From NCBI GenBank assembly GCA_965178635.1, contig CBCXVT010000034.1, forward strand, positions 88,228 through 152,227: DNA of 64,000 nucleotides, written 5' to 3'. Numbering within the stretch: the stretch's first letter is position 1; every line of letters starts with the position of its first letter. A program made the position numbers and the translations under genes. Positions 1-8,204 of the stretch are shown here, piece by piece. The stretch is from GCA-2733415 sp965178635. GTDB lineage: Bacteria > Bacteroidota > Bacteroidia > Flavobacteriales > Flavobacteriaceae. Below the pieces are notes generated by a model. It was not told the origin of the DNA and did not search any database. It was given only the letters and a program-made list of their open reading frames with translations.

Positions 1-375
1 ATATTACTTAAAAACTTGTTCCAACAAACACAAAATTCTGCGACAAAACTATACTGTAATGTGACTACTAATTCATTTGAATTAGTTTATATAAAAGAAG
101 GAAATTTAAATCTCTATAATTCATTTGAGTACAGTTCTACAGAAGATTTCATCTATTATGTATTATTTACAATCGAACAATTGCAACTAGATACTGAAAC
201 GATAGATTTTATATTCTTAGGAAATATCGGTTTAGAAGATGAAGTGTATAGTGTAGCATATCAATACATCAGAAATATTTCATTCGGGAGCAGAAACACA
301 AAGTTTGTAATTAGAGACCCTGAACAAAAACCTAAATACGGCTATAATCACTTTAGCTTACTAAATTCGTTTTAA
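1..375 (+). CDS. DUF3822 family protein, 3' part
   Basis: The reading frame is open to the left edge of the window, so only the C-terminal part (about 124 codons) is present and the start lies outside. The residues and the tight junction with rsmD (its ATG overlaps this stop, TAATG) match the DUF3822 family that precedes rsmD in many Flavobacteriaceae. These proteins have an actin-like ATPase-type fold by family description, but no function is established. No catalytic motif can be seen in this fragment. Identification rests mainly on context and general similarity. Confidence 0.7.
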   Translation: MLLKNLFQQTQNSATKLYCNVTTNSFELVYIKEGNLNLYNSFEYSSTEDFIYYVLFTIEQLQLDTETIDFIFLGNIGLEDEVYSVAYQYIRNISFGSRNTKFVIRDPEQKPKYGYNHFSLLNSF

Positions 376-938
376 TGAGAATTATATCAGGAAAATATAA
401 AGGCAGACGTATAACAGCACCAAAAAAGTTGCCTGTTCGCCCAACTACAGATTTAGCTAAAGAATCGTTATTTAATATCTTAAACAACCATTTTTACCTG
501 GATGAAATCTCTTTGTTAGATTTATTTTCAGGCACCGGAAACATCAGTTATGAGTTTGCTTCTAGAGGTTGTGAAACTATTACAGCAGTAGATGCCGATT
601 ATGGTTGTACTGCATTTATTAAAAAAACAGCTAAAGAATTTGACTTCAACATTAGCATTATTAAAAGCGATGTATTCAAATTCTTAGAAAAAGTAAAAAT
701 TGAGGCTAATATAATTTTTGCAGACCCCCCATATGATTTTAGTGATGAGAAATTTGCAAACATCTCTACTCTAGTTTTTAAAAATAAGATTTTAGCTGAA
801 AATGGTTATTTAATAATTGAACATTCAAGCCATACTAATTTATCACACTTAGAGTATTTTAGTCATTCTAAAAAATATGGAGGCTGTGTGTTTAGTTTTT
901 TCGAACATCCTGATACAGATACTTCTGAAGAAGAGTAA
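375..938 (+). CDS. rsmD: 16S rRNA (guanine966-N2)-methyltransferase RsmD
   Basis: 187 residues, normal length for RsmD. It begins MRIISGKYKGRRI, the family signature. The SAM-binding motif I is LDLFSGTGN (about residues 48-56) and the catalytic N6/N2-type motif is ADPPYDF (about 115-121). The enzyme methylates G966 of 16S rRNA in the assembled 30S particle, in the cytoplasm. The start codon overlaps the stop of the upstream DUF3822 gene, so the two are probably co-transcribed and translationally coupled. Nothing unusual is seen. Confidence 0.95.
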   Translation: MRIISGKYKGRRITAPKKLPVRPTTDLAKESLFNILNNHFYLDEISLLDLFSGTGNISYEFASRGCETITAVDADYGCTAFIKKTAKEFDFNISIIKSDVFKFLEKVKIEANIIFADPPYDFSDEKFANISTLVFKNKILAENGYLIIEHSSHTNLSHLEYFSHSKKYGGCVFSFFEHPDTDTSEEE

Positions 939-951
939 TCTTTAATTACGT

Positions 952-2391
952 TTAAGATCTTTTAAAATAATCATTAGCAAGTTGCTCACATTGCAGTAAA
1001 GTATCCTGAATATCTTGAAGTGTAGTTCGTGGATTAATCAAACACATGCGTAACACCACTTGGTTTTGAAGTATTGTTGTTACCAATAATGCTTCTTTAG
1101 ACTTTACTACACCCTCAGATATATATTGATTTAATTGATCAATCTGCTTTTCGGTTAAATTAGAATTAATAGGATGGTATCTGAAGTTGATAACCGCAAG
1201 TGTTGCAGGAGATATTACTTCCCAATTTGCACTTTCTCTAAGTTTATTTTCTACCTGTTCTGCTAAAGTAATGTTATAATCAATCGCTTTTCTGAATGCT
1301 GATAAACCAAAAGTTTTAACAGACATATATAGTTTTAAAGCTCTAAAACGTCTTGTTAACTGAATACCATGATCATAAAAATTAATCTCAGAAGCATTTC
1401 CTTCAATATCTCTTAAATACTCAGGTTTCTCACTAAATGTTTCGCTTAGCCATTTATGATTTCTTACTAACAAACAGCCCATTTCATATGGCTGAAACAT
1501 CCATTTATGAGGATCTATAGTAAGAGAATCTGCTTTTTCAATTCCAGATAATGCTTTTTTACCAAACTGAGATAAAATTGCTGCACCACCGTAAGCACCA
1601 TCTATATGAAACCATATATGTTCTTTTTTACAAATTGCTGCAATAGCGTTTAACGGATCTACAGTACCGGTATTAGTTGTACCTGCAGAAGCAATGATAC
1701 AAAACGGAAATAAACCTTCTAATTTATCTTTAGCAATTGCATTTTTTAATTTGTTAATTGCCATTTTAAACTCTAAATCTGTCGGAATAATTCGGATTTG
1801 CTCTTTTTTGAAACCAAGTACCCTTATAGCTTTAATATTAGACGAATGTGCTTGATCTGACATGTAAATAATGGCTTTTGAAAAATCATCACCACAACTT
1901 TGCCTTCTAGCAGTAACTAAAGCCGTTAAATTAGCCATAGAACCGCCACTAGTAAAAATACCTCCACCTTTTTTAGCAGGAAACTTGAATAGCTTTAATA
2001 ACCAATTCATCGTTACAATTTCTAATTCTGCTGCTGCTGGTGAGCCTACCCAACCTCCAGCAAACACATTAAATCCGGTTGCTAAAATATCACCTATTAC
2101 ACTTACGTAATTACTTGGTCCAGGCACAAAAGAATAAGATTTTGGATGAGTTACAATATTACTATTTGGTAAAACTTCCCCTAACACAAAATTTAATATC
2201 TCATTTGCATTGGTAGGGTTTTCTGGTGCAGTTTCTAAAAACAAATGATCCATTTCTGCACGAGAAGCTATTGAAACAGGAGTCTTATCGTTTTGAGTAT
2301 CAAAATGATCCACAATAGCATCAATTGCTTGATATCCTAATTGTTTCATTTCCTCGTTGCTTAATTCTAGCTTATGCGAATCCTTTGACAT
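952..2391 (-). CDS. PLP-dependent group II amino acid decarboxylase
   Basis: 479 residues, the usual length for the aromatic amino acid / glutamate-type decarboxylases. Visible features are the PLP-stacking region HIDGAYGGAA and the Schiff-base lysine in DPHKWMFQPYE (about residues 290-300). It should decarboxylate an amino acid in the cytoplasm; tryptophan, tyrosine, DOPA or 2,4-diaminobutyrate are possible and the sequence does not decide. It is divergent to hemN, and the palindrome at 2440-2451 is shared: a perfect minus-strand -7 element (TATTTTTG, 2416-2409) sits at the same spacing as at the other sites, so oxygen-responsive expression is likely. Confidence 0.85.
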   Translation of the reverse strand: MSKDSHKLELSNEEMKQLGYQAIDAIVDHFDTQNDKTPVSIASRAEMDHLFLETAPENPTNANEILNFVLGEVLPNSNIVTHPKSYSFVPGPSNYVSVIGDILATGFNVFAGGWVGSPAAAELEIVTMNWLLKLFKFPAKKGGGIFTSGGSMANLTALVTARRQSCGDDFSKAIIYMSDQAHSSNIKAIRVLGFKKEQIRIIPTDLEFKMAINKLKNAIAKDKLEGLFPFCIIASAGTTNTGTVDPLNAIAAICKKEHIWFHIDGAYGGAAILSQFGKKALSGIEKADSLTIDPHKWMFQPYEMGCLLVRNHKWLSETFSEKPEYLRDIEGNASEINFYDHGIQLTRRFRALKLYMSVKTFGLSAFRKAIDYNITLAEQVENKLRESANWEVISPATLAVINFRYHPINSNLTEKQIDQLNQYISEGVVKSKEALLVTTILQNQVVLRMCLINPRTTLQDIQDTLLQCEQLANDYFKRS

Positions 2392-2408
2392 CTGTCTATA
2401 TTTTATAA

Positions 2409-2482
2409 CAAAAATAAAAGAATTAACACATCTGTTAACTGATAATTATCATAATTTAACTCAACTACTACTCTTAATTTTA
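2409..2482. promoter_or_regulatory. Fnr-type box with divergent promoters (decarboxylase and hemN)
   Basis: TGATAATTATCA at 2440-2451. The centre is 36.5 nt from the end of a -7 element in both directions: TAATTTTA (2475-2482, plus, hemN) and TATTTTTG (2416-2409, minus, decarboxylase). One palindrome could thus serve both genes in a class II-like position. The box sequence is seen; binding is inferred. Confidence 0.75.
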
Positions 2483-2502
2483 CAGTCAGATAAAATTAGT
2501 AT

Positions 2503-3864
2503 ATGCAATCTTTAGTTCAAAAATACAATGTTCCTGGTCCTCGTTACACTAGCTACCCTACTGTTCCATATTGGAATAAAGAAGGAATCACTCGTGAAAA
2601 TTGGATAAAAACATTTCAACATTCTTTTGCTGAAAGCAATCAATCTGAAGGTATTAGCTTATATATACATTTGCCATTTTGTGAAAGTTTATGTACATTC
2701 TGTGCGTGTCATAAACACATTACAAAGCGTCATGAAGTTGAAGATGATTATATAGATACAGTCATAAAAGAATGGCAATTGTATTTAAATGTCCTTTTAG
2801 AACGTCCAATTATTAAAGAAATACATTTAGGAGGTGGTACACCTACTTTCTTTTCAAGTAAAAACTTAAAACGATTAATTAACGGCATTTTTAAATCTGC
2901 TGATAAACATGATAATCATGAATTTAGTTTTGAAGGGCATCCAAATAACACTACTAAAGAACAGCTACAAGATTTATATGATTTAGGTTTTACTCGTGTT
3001 AGCTTTGGTGTACAAGATTATGATGCAACAGTACAAAAAGCAATTCATAGGATTCAACCCTTAGAAAATGTTAAAAATGTAACAGATTGGGCAAGAGAAA
3101 TTGGTTACACTTCAATCAGTCATGATTTAATTTTCGGATTACCTTTTCAAACTTTAGAGAAAGTAAAAAATACTATCGCTATAACTAATGATTTAAAACC
3201 AGATCGTATTGCGTTTTACAGTTATGCCCATGTGCCATGGATTAAAGGTGTTGGTCAACGTGGATTTAACGAAAATGATCTACCACAAGAAAATGAAAAA
3301 AGAGAATTGTATGAGCAAGGTAAACGTTGGCTAGAAGAAGCTGGTTATATAGAAATAGGTATGGATCATTTTGCTTTGGGTACAGATACACTTTATGAAG
3401 CAACAAAAACCAAAACACTTCATAGAAACTTTATGGGCTATACAGCCAATAAAACACAATTAATGATAGGTTTAGGCATGTCTGCCATAAGTGATTCATG
3501 GTATGCCTTTGCACAAAATGCAAAAACGGTTAAGGAATACCAGCAACAGGTAAATGCTAATATTATACCTGTTTTTAGAGGACATGAATTAAGTGATGAA
3601 GATTTAATAATTCGTAAACACATTTTGAATATTATGTGTCATTTTAAAACTTCATGGGAAACACCAGAACTTCAGTTTAAAGGTTTACAAGACTATTTAA
3701 ACTTACTTAAGGAAATGGAAGATGATGGATTAGTTATTATTACTCAAAACACTTTAGAAGTTCCTGAAAAAGCCAGAGCGTATGTAAGAAATATATGTAT
3801 GGCTTTTGACGCTCATTTACAACGCAATAAACCTTCAACCAAATTATTTTCAATGACTATATAA
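2503..3864 (+). CDS. hemN: Oxygen-independent coproporphyrinogen III dehydrogenase
   Basis: 453 residues, full length. Radical-SAM cysteines are in CESLCTFCAC (about residues 62-71), the CxxxCxxC motif with the extra Cys typical of HemN. GGGTPTFF and the N-terminal PGPRYTSYPT are also family signatures. It converts coproporphyrinogen III to protoporphyrinogen IX without oxygen, needed for the many b- and c-type hemes encoded in this window. A palindromic Fnr-type box lies 52 nt upstream with a TAATTTTA -7 element. A bidirectional terminator follows the gene. Confidence 0.95.
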   Translation: MQSLVQKYNVPGPRYTSYPTVPYWNKEGITRENWIKTFQHSFAESNQSEGISLYIHLPFCESLCTFCACHKHITKRHEVEDDYIDTVIKEWQLYLNVLLERPIIKEIHLGGGTPTFFSSKNLKRLINGIFKSADKHDNHEFSFEGHPNNTTKEQLQDLYDLGFTRVSFGVQDYDATVQKAIHRIQPLENVKNVTDWAREIGYTSISHDLIFGLPFQTLEKVKNTIAITNDLKPDRIAFYSYAHVPWIKGVGQRGFNENDLPQENEKRELYEQGKRWLEEAGYIEIGMDHFALGTDTLYEATKTKTLHRNFMGYTANKTQLMIGLGMSAISDSWYAFAQNAKTVKEYQQQVNANIIPVFRGHELSDEDLIIRKHILNIMCHFKTSWETPELQFKGLQDYLNLLKEMEDDGLVIITQNTLEVPEKARAYVRNICMAFDAHLQRNKPSTKLFSMTI

Positions 3865-3879
3865 TTTAATAACACCCAT

Positions 3880-3911
3880 AAAAAAGCCCTAACAATTCTT
3901 AGGGCTTTTTT
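3880..3911. terminator. Bidirectional intrinsic terminator
   Basis: A perfect 13-bp stem (AAAAAAGCCCTAA / TTAGGGCTTTTTT) with a 6-nt loop, A-rich on one side and T-rich on the other. It sits between the convergent hemN and CBS genes and can end both transcripts. Confidence 0.9.
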
Positions 3912-3931
3912 AATTAATTATATTTTTAGTA

Positions 3932-4351
3932 TTAATACTGCTCTAACAAGTATGTAATTAAATCAGTAGTTGTAACAATACCAACTAACTTACCGTTTTC
4001 TTCTACAGGTAAAGCATGAAAATTTTCTTTTGCTAAAATTTTAGCCACATCATAAATCGTATCTGTTACGTTAACAGAAGTTACTGTTTTAACCATAACT
4101 TGCTTTAGCGTAAACATGTTGTATACAATAGTATCTACATGATCTTCCTCCTCATAAGTTGCATCTGCAAAACTAATTCGTAATAAATCAGTATAACTCA
4201 GCATTCCTTCTATTTTATTATTATTTACAACTGGAATATGTCTAATGTTATGCTTTTTGAATAATCCTTCAGCCTTTTCTAATGTATCTGTTAAATTCAA
4301 CAACACTAAATTACTGGTCATGATCTTTGAAACTGGAACTCTCTTTTTCAT
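3932..4351 (-). CDS. Tandem CBS-domain protein
   Basis: 139 residues that are almost entirely two CBS domains (about residues 5-60 and 80-137). Each has the typical pattern, e.g. NIRHIPVVNNNKIEGMLSYTDLL and HALPVEENGKLVGIVTTTDLI in pieces. CBS pairs bind adenine nucleotides and act as regulatory modules. No catalytic domain is fused, so the partner is unknown. The gene is preceded by about 150 nt without a gene, holding a possible weak Fnr-type palindrome at 4481-4492. It lies downstream of the cbb3 oxidase cluster on the same strand. Confidence 0.85.
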   Translation of the reverse strand: MKKRVPVSKIMTSNLVLLNLTDTLEKAEGLFKKHNIRHIPVVNNNKIEGMLSYTDLLRISFADATYEEEDHVDTIVYNMFTLKQVMVKTVTSVNVTDTIYDVAKILAKENFHALPVEENGKLVGIVTTTDLITYLLEQY

Positions 4352-4480
4352 ACTGGGCTTTTTTTATACCTCATAAAGGCTTGTTGATAAATGTATTAAA
4401 GAGAAGACATCTATATTTTCTCTACTATAAAGTTCGGAAAAAAATAAGAATTAACACATGATATATATTAGTAAAACTAC

Positions 4481-4492
4481 TGATAATAATCA
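4481..4492. promoter_or_regulatory. Possible weak Fnr-type palindrome
   Basis: TGATAATAATCA fits TGA-N6-TCA, but no convincing -7 element stands at the distance seen at the other sites. It lies just past the SafE-like gene and about 130 nt before the CBS gene. It may be chance. Confidence 0.3.
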
Positions 4493-4499
4493 GTCCAAA

Positions 4500-5204
4500 C
4501 TAATGGCAATATATCGGGTTTGATGATAGAAATAAACTGCTATTTTCAGGAGAAATGTATGGGATTCCTAAACCTAAGCCTCTAAAAATAAACAATGCCC
4601 CAAGAATAACTACAAATACTGGAATAGCTTTTTGCAAACGATTCCTAAATCTTGATGAAAAGGCATCTTTTATATATAGTAAAACACTTAATAGCGGAAC
4701 AGTTCCTAGACCATATAAACTCATATACAGTGCAGAATTTATACTACTTGTCATTGCAACAGCACCAACCAAAGCAATATAAACCATCCCACATGGTAGA
4801 AAACCATTTAGAAACCCAATCATGAAAATTGAGTAATAGGATTCTTTTTTAAGATACAACCCTAAGTTTAGCTTCAACTTATTTAACAAGCGTGTAAATG
4901 GCGAAAATCTTAACGTTATTCTATGACTTATTCTAGGAAATACCACTAAAACAATCATCACAATTCCGATAATAATTGATAGATTTTGCTGTAATCCAGA
5001 TAAAAAAAGGCCTTTACCAACCAAACCAAATAAAGCCCCTAAAAGGCTATAAGTGATAATTCTTCCGAAATGATATAATAGTATTTGAATATGTTTTTTT
5101 GTAGCATTTGTTTTACTCAAAGGTAAAATCATGGCTATTGGCCCACACATGCCTATACAATGTAAACTTCCTAAAAGCCCTAATATGAATCCTGCATAAA
5201 GCAT
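4500..5204 (-). CDS. Sulfite exporter TauE/SafE-like membrane protein of the cbb3 cluster
   Basis: 234 residues with about six hydrophobic segments. The N-terminal motif GSLHCIGMCGPIAMILPL and the later FLPCGMVY are typical of the SafE/DsbD-like proteins at the end of flavobacterial cco operons. Conserved Cys pairs in the membrane segments suggest metal (copper) or thiol chemistry, and copper supply to the oxidase is the usual guess. It follows ccoH with no gap, so it is part of the operon. The exact substrate is unknown. Confidence 0.8.
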   Translation of the reverse strand: MLYAGFILGLLGSLHCIGMCGPIAMILPLSKTNATKKHIQILLYHFGRIITYSLLGALFGLVGKGLFLSGLQQNLSIIIGIVMIVLVVFPRISHRITLRFSPFTRLLNKLKLNLGLYLKKESYYSIFMIGFLNGFLPCGMVYIALVGAVAMTSSINSALYMSLYGLGTVPLLSVLLYIKDAFSSRFRNRLQKAIPVFVVILGALFIFRGLGLGIPYISPENSSLFLSSNPIYCH

Positions 5205-5651
5205 TTACAATAACACATCTTGTTTATACAAGTAAGCTATACCATCACAGGTAAAGTCAATAGCAATGTTCCAGCGACCATCAACAAGATCTTTTTTCGG
5301 TAAAAATAAGATGTTGGAAGAAACCAATAAAGGAATTTCTAGATCCAATTTCTTGTTTGATGGCCTATATAGGAACATTTTTCCTTCAATTTTATCAGAG
5401 GGTAATTCTTTGGGAAATACCACGAATATCCCTTTTTCTGTAATGTCAACTTTAATAGACTCACTTAATAACTGTAAGTTTTTTTCTTTATTAATCTCAC
5501 TCTGAAATGCCAATTCATTTTTATAATAGTCATCAACTACTAAATCATGATCGTATTCAGAATTTGTAGACATTTTGATGACAAAAAATAAAATAAACGC
5601 CATAAATGCTGCTATAGCAATAACAATTGATGTTCCCCAGTTAATTTTCAT
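5205..5651 (-). CDS. ccoH: FixH family protein (CcoH)
   Basis: 148 residues: one N-terminal membrane segment (about residues 7-27) followed by a periplasmic domain of the FixH type. It begins MKINWGTSIVIAIAAFMAF, as in flavobacterial CcoH. CcoH helps assemble and stabilise the cbb3 oxidase. It lies between ccoG and the SafE-like gene, with 11 nt and no gap respectively, so all are co-transcribed. Confidence 0.85.
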   Translation of the reverse strand: MKINWGTSIVIAIAAFMAFILFFVIKMSTNSEYDHDLVVDDYYKNELAFQSEINKEKNLQLLSESIKVDITEKGIFVVFPKELPSDKIEGKMFLYRPSNKKLDLEIPLLVSSNILFLPKKDLVDGRWNIAIDFTCDGIAYLYKQDVLL

Positions 5652-5662
5652 AAGTCTATTTT

Positions 5663-7084
5663 TTATCTAAATCGTCGTGGTCCTAAAAAGTTTGTAGAGG
5701 TTGTTTCTATTCTCTTACCATTACTAAATATACCAACCTTAATTTTCTCACGATCTTTTGTTAGCTCAGATTTTGGGATTTCAACAAATAACGTTCCTGT
5801 TGATAAAGCTTGCGCTTCAAGGTGTATTTCTGAAATACCAACAACATTTATAACACCGTCATGAGACAATAATTTAAATTCTAAATTAGAAATATCTTCA
5901 CTGGTTTTATTAACCAATTTATAGGTAAACACGTTACTAATAATGTTATTAGCTTTCTTTTCATACAACTGTCCTGGAAGCTTTAATAAACTTGCCTCAA
6001 CGTCATTTCTAAGAAATAACATCACACTCATAACAGCTAACAGTAATATCAATACTGCTGAATACGCCTTATTTCGTGTTGTAAAAATAGTTTGCTCACC
6101 TTTACTAATATTATCTTCAGAGTCATAACGAATTAAGCCTTTTGGTAAATTGACTTTTTCCATCATAAAATCACAAGCATCAATACAAGCGGTACAGTTT
6201 ACACATTCTAACTGCGTTCCGTTTCTGATATCAATACCTGTTGGGCATACCTGAACACATTGATTACAGTCTATACAATCACCTTTACCTAAAGCATCAC
6301 GATCTTCATTCTTTTTAAACTTAGAGCGGCCTTCTGTACGTTCACCTCTTACATAATCATAAGCAATATTGATTGTTTTATTATCAAGTAAAACACCTTG
6401 TAGCCTCCCATAAGGACATGCTATTATACATACTTGTTCTCTAAACCATGAGAACACAAAGAAAAATACTGTTGTAAAAATCAATAATGCAATCAAAGTA
6501 CCAATATGTGATAAAGGTTCATAGAAGATGTAGTCTATTAATACATCACTACCAATGAAATAAGCTAAAAACACATTAGCTATTACAAATGAAATGATAT
6601 AAAATATAGTCCATTTTAATAGACGCTTTCTTATTTTTTCAGAAGTCCACTTTTGTTTATCTAACCTTATTTGAGCTCCTCTATCACCTTCTATAGCGTA
6701 TTCTATTTTTCTGAATACCATTTCCATAAAAATAGTTTGAGGGCAAATCCACCCACAAAAAATCCGTCCGAAAATAACTGTAAATAATACGATGAATAAC
6801 ACCCCAATAATCATTGCCATTACTAACAAATGAAAATCTTGTGGCCAAAATGGGAAACCAAAAATATTGAATTTCCTATCTATAACATTGAATAGTAAAA
6901 ACTGATTACCGTTAATTTTTAAAAAAGGAAAAGAAAGCAAACACAATAACAACAACCAACTAATTTGTGTTCTGTATTTATAAAATCTACCGGAAGGTTT
7001 CTTGGGATACACCCAGTTTCGTTTTCCTTCATCAGTAATAGTACCGATAGAATCTCTAAACACTTCTTTTCCTTGATCTGACAT
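5663..7084 (-). CDS. ccoG: cbb3 oxidase accessory ferredoxin CcoG
   Basis: 473 residues, full length. Several membrane segments occur in the N-terminal half with the CGWICPQTIFMEM motif (about residues 111-123). Two 4Fe-4S motifs follow (CIDCNQCVQVCP and CVNCTACIDACD, about 270-305), then an Ig-like C-terminal domain. CcoG (RdxA/FixG) is known to reduce Cu(II) to Cu(I) for cbb3 assembly. It lies in the order ccoP-ccoG-ccoH, with 53 nt after ccoP. Confidence 0.95.
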   Translation of the reverse strand: MSDQGKEVFRDSIGTITDEGKRNWVYPKKPSGRFYKYRTQISWLLLLCLLSFPFLKINGNQFLLFNVIDRKFNIFGFPFWPQDFHLLVMAMIIGVLFIVLFTVIFGRIFCGWICPQTIFMEMVFRKIEYAIEGDRGAQIRLDKQKWTSEKIRKRLLKWTIFYIISFVIANVFLAYFIGSDVLIDYIFYEPLSHIGTLIALLIFTTVFFFVFSWFREQVCIIACPYGRLQGVLLDNKTINIAYDYVRGERTEGRSKFKKNEDRDALGKGDCIDCNQCVQVCPTGIDIRNGTQLECVNCTACIDACDFMMEKVNLPKGLIRYDSEDNISKGEQTIFTTRNKAYSAVLILLLAVMSVMLFLRNDVEASLLKLPGQLYEKKANNIISNVFTYKLVNKTSEDISNLEFKLLSHDGVINVVGISEIHLEAQALSTGTLFVEIPKSELTKDREKIKVGIFSNGKRIETTSTNFLGPRRFR

Positions 7085-7137
7085 CTAATTTATTTAACTT
7101 AATTGATGTTTTTTATGTATTAACTCGTATTCCTAAA

Positions 7138-8010
7138 TTAATTAGCAACCCAAATTTCTCCTTCAGGAGCTTTTGCACCAGCAGGATTTGTACCTTCTAA
7201 TGTTAATATATATGAAGCTACTTGCTGAATTTCAGAAGGCTTTAATCCTTTTTTAGACCAAGCTTCCATTCCTTTTGCAGGTCTACCTCCTTGTGAAATA
7301 GTTTTAAAGATATTATTGATTCCACCACCAAGCACCCAGTGTTCATCAGTCAAATTTGGACCAATACTTCCACCACCATCTGGTTTATGACAAACAGCAC
7401 AATTTTGCACAAAAACTACTTTTCCTGCCTCTATATCTGCTGCTTCAGTTAAAGCTACAACTGTGGTATAATCTACTAAATCTTTAGCTGTTTTTTTATA
7501 CTCTTCTATTTCAAGTCTTGCCAATTCCATTTCATTTTCAAATTCTTGAATTTGAGAATCTCCATCAAACACATGGTATTTAGCCATGTATACTACTGCA
7601 AAAACAATAGTTGCATAAAATCCCCATACCCACCATGGCGGTAAAGCATTATCAAGTTCTTTAATACCATCATAGTTATGATTCAGTACAATTTCTTCTT
7701 CCTGATCAATCGGTGTTGCATTGGTTGCATTTTTCAAAAACTTTGCTAACCAAGATGGTTTATTTACGGTAGCTTCAATTTTTGCTTGTCTTTCTTCTTC
7801 AGACATCATACGCAACATCATATTATTTATTGCTGCATAACATGTTTCAAAAACGATTATGATAAATAAAATTAAACCTAATAATAATGTTATTTCAGGG
7901 AATTTTATAAATGCTGGTTGATCTCCTGAGTCAATAAAATATTCTAAAATTCCAGCAGAACCAAAGAATATTAATGGCACTCTGACATGAAGTGGGAAAT
8001 ATCTTTTCAT
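7138..8010 (-). CDS. ccoP: cbb3 cytochrome c oxidase subunit III, monoheme type
   Basis: 290 residues with two N-terminal membrane segments, a further segment near PPWWVWGFYATIVFAVVY (about 125-145), then one class I cytochrome c domain with a single CAVCH motif (about 206-210) and an axial Met in GMEAW. Classical CcoP carries two hemes; here only one CxxCH is present, as is common in Bacteroidota. It passes electrons to the CcoNO core. Operon position is between ccoQ and ccoG. Confidence 0.93.
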   Translation of the reverse strand: MKRYFPLHVRVPLIFFGSAGILEYFIDSGDQPAFIKFPEITLLLGLILFIIIVFETCYAAINNMMLRMMSEEERQAKIEATVNKPSWLAKFLKNATNATPIDQEEEIVLNHNYDGIKELDNALPPWWVWGFYATIVFAVVYMAKYHVFDGDSQIQEFENEMELARLEIEEYKKTAKDLVDYTTVVALTEAADIEAGKVVFVQNCAVCHKPDGGGSIGPNLTDEHWVLGGGINNIFKTISQGGRPAKGMEAWSKKGLKPSEIQQVASYILTLEGTNPAGAKAPEGEIWVAN

Positions 8011-8025
8011 AATTTACTGTTTTAT

Positions 8026-8193
8026 TTAATTATCTAATGGTAACTGACTGACTTTATTGATATATGAACTTTTTGATTTAATAACCCACCAAAATAAGGC
8101 GATAAAAAATGCAAAAAAGATAAGTAGTGACATGATTGGGTATATTTCTATACCGTCAATCGTTTCCATATGATGTTTTATAAACTTTAACAT
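8026..8193 (-). CDS. ccoQ: Small cbb3 oxidase subunit CcoQ (FixQ)
   Basis: A 55-residue protein. It has a short soluble N-terminus, IEIYPIMS, one membrane segment (about residues 22-38) and a short charged tail, the standard CcoQ/FixQ plan. CcoQ stabilises the cbb3 complex. It sits 12 nt after ccoNO and 15 nt before ccoP, exactly where ccoQ is expected. Confidence 0.85.
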   Translation of the reverse strand: MLKFIKHHMETIDGIEIYPIMSLLIFFAFFIALFWWVIKSKSSYINKVSQLPLDN

Positions 8194-8204
8194 AGTCTTT
8201 GTTT

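Noticed and set aside
4481..4492. Twelfth member of the Fnr regulon (CBS gene)
   Set aside because: The palindrome fits but the -7 element at the standard distance is poor; kept only as a low-confidence site.
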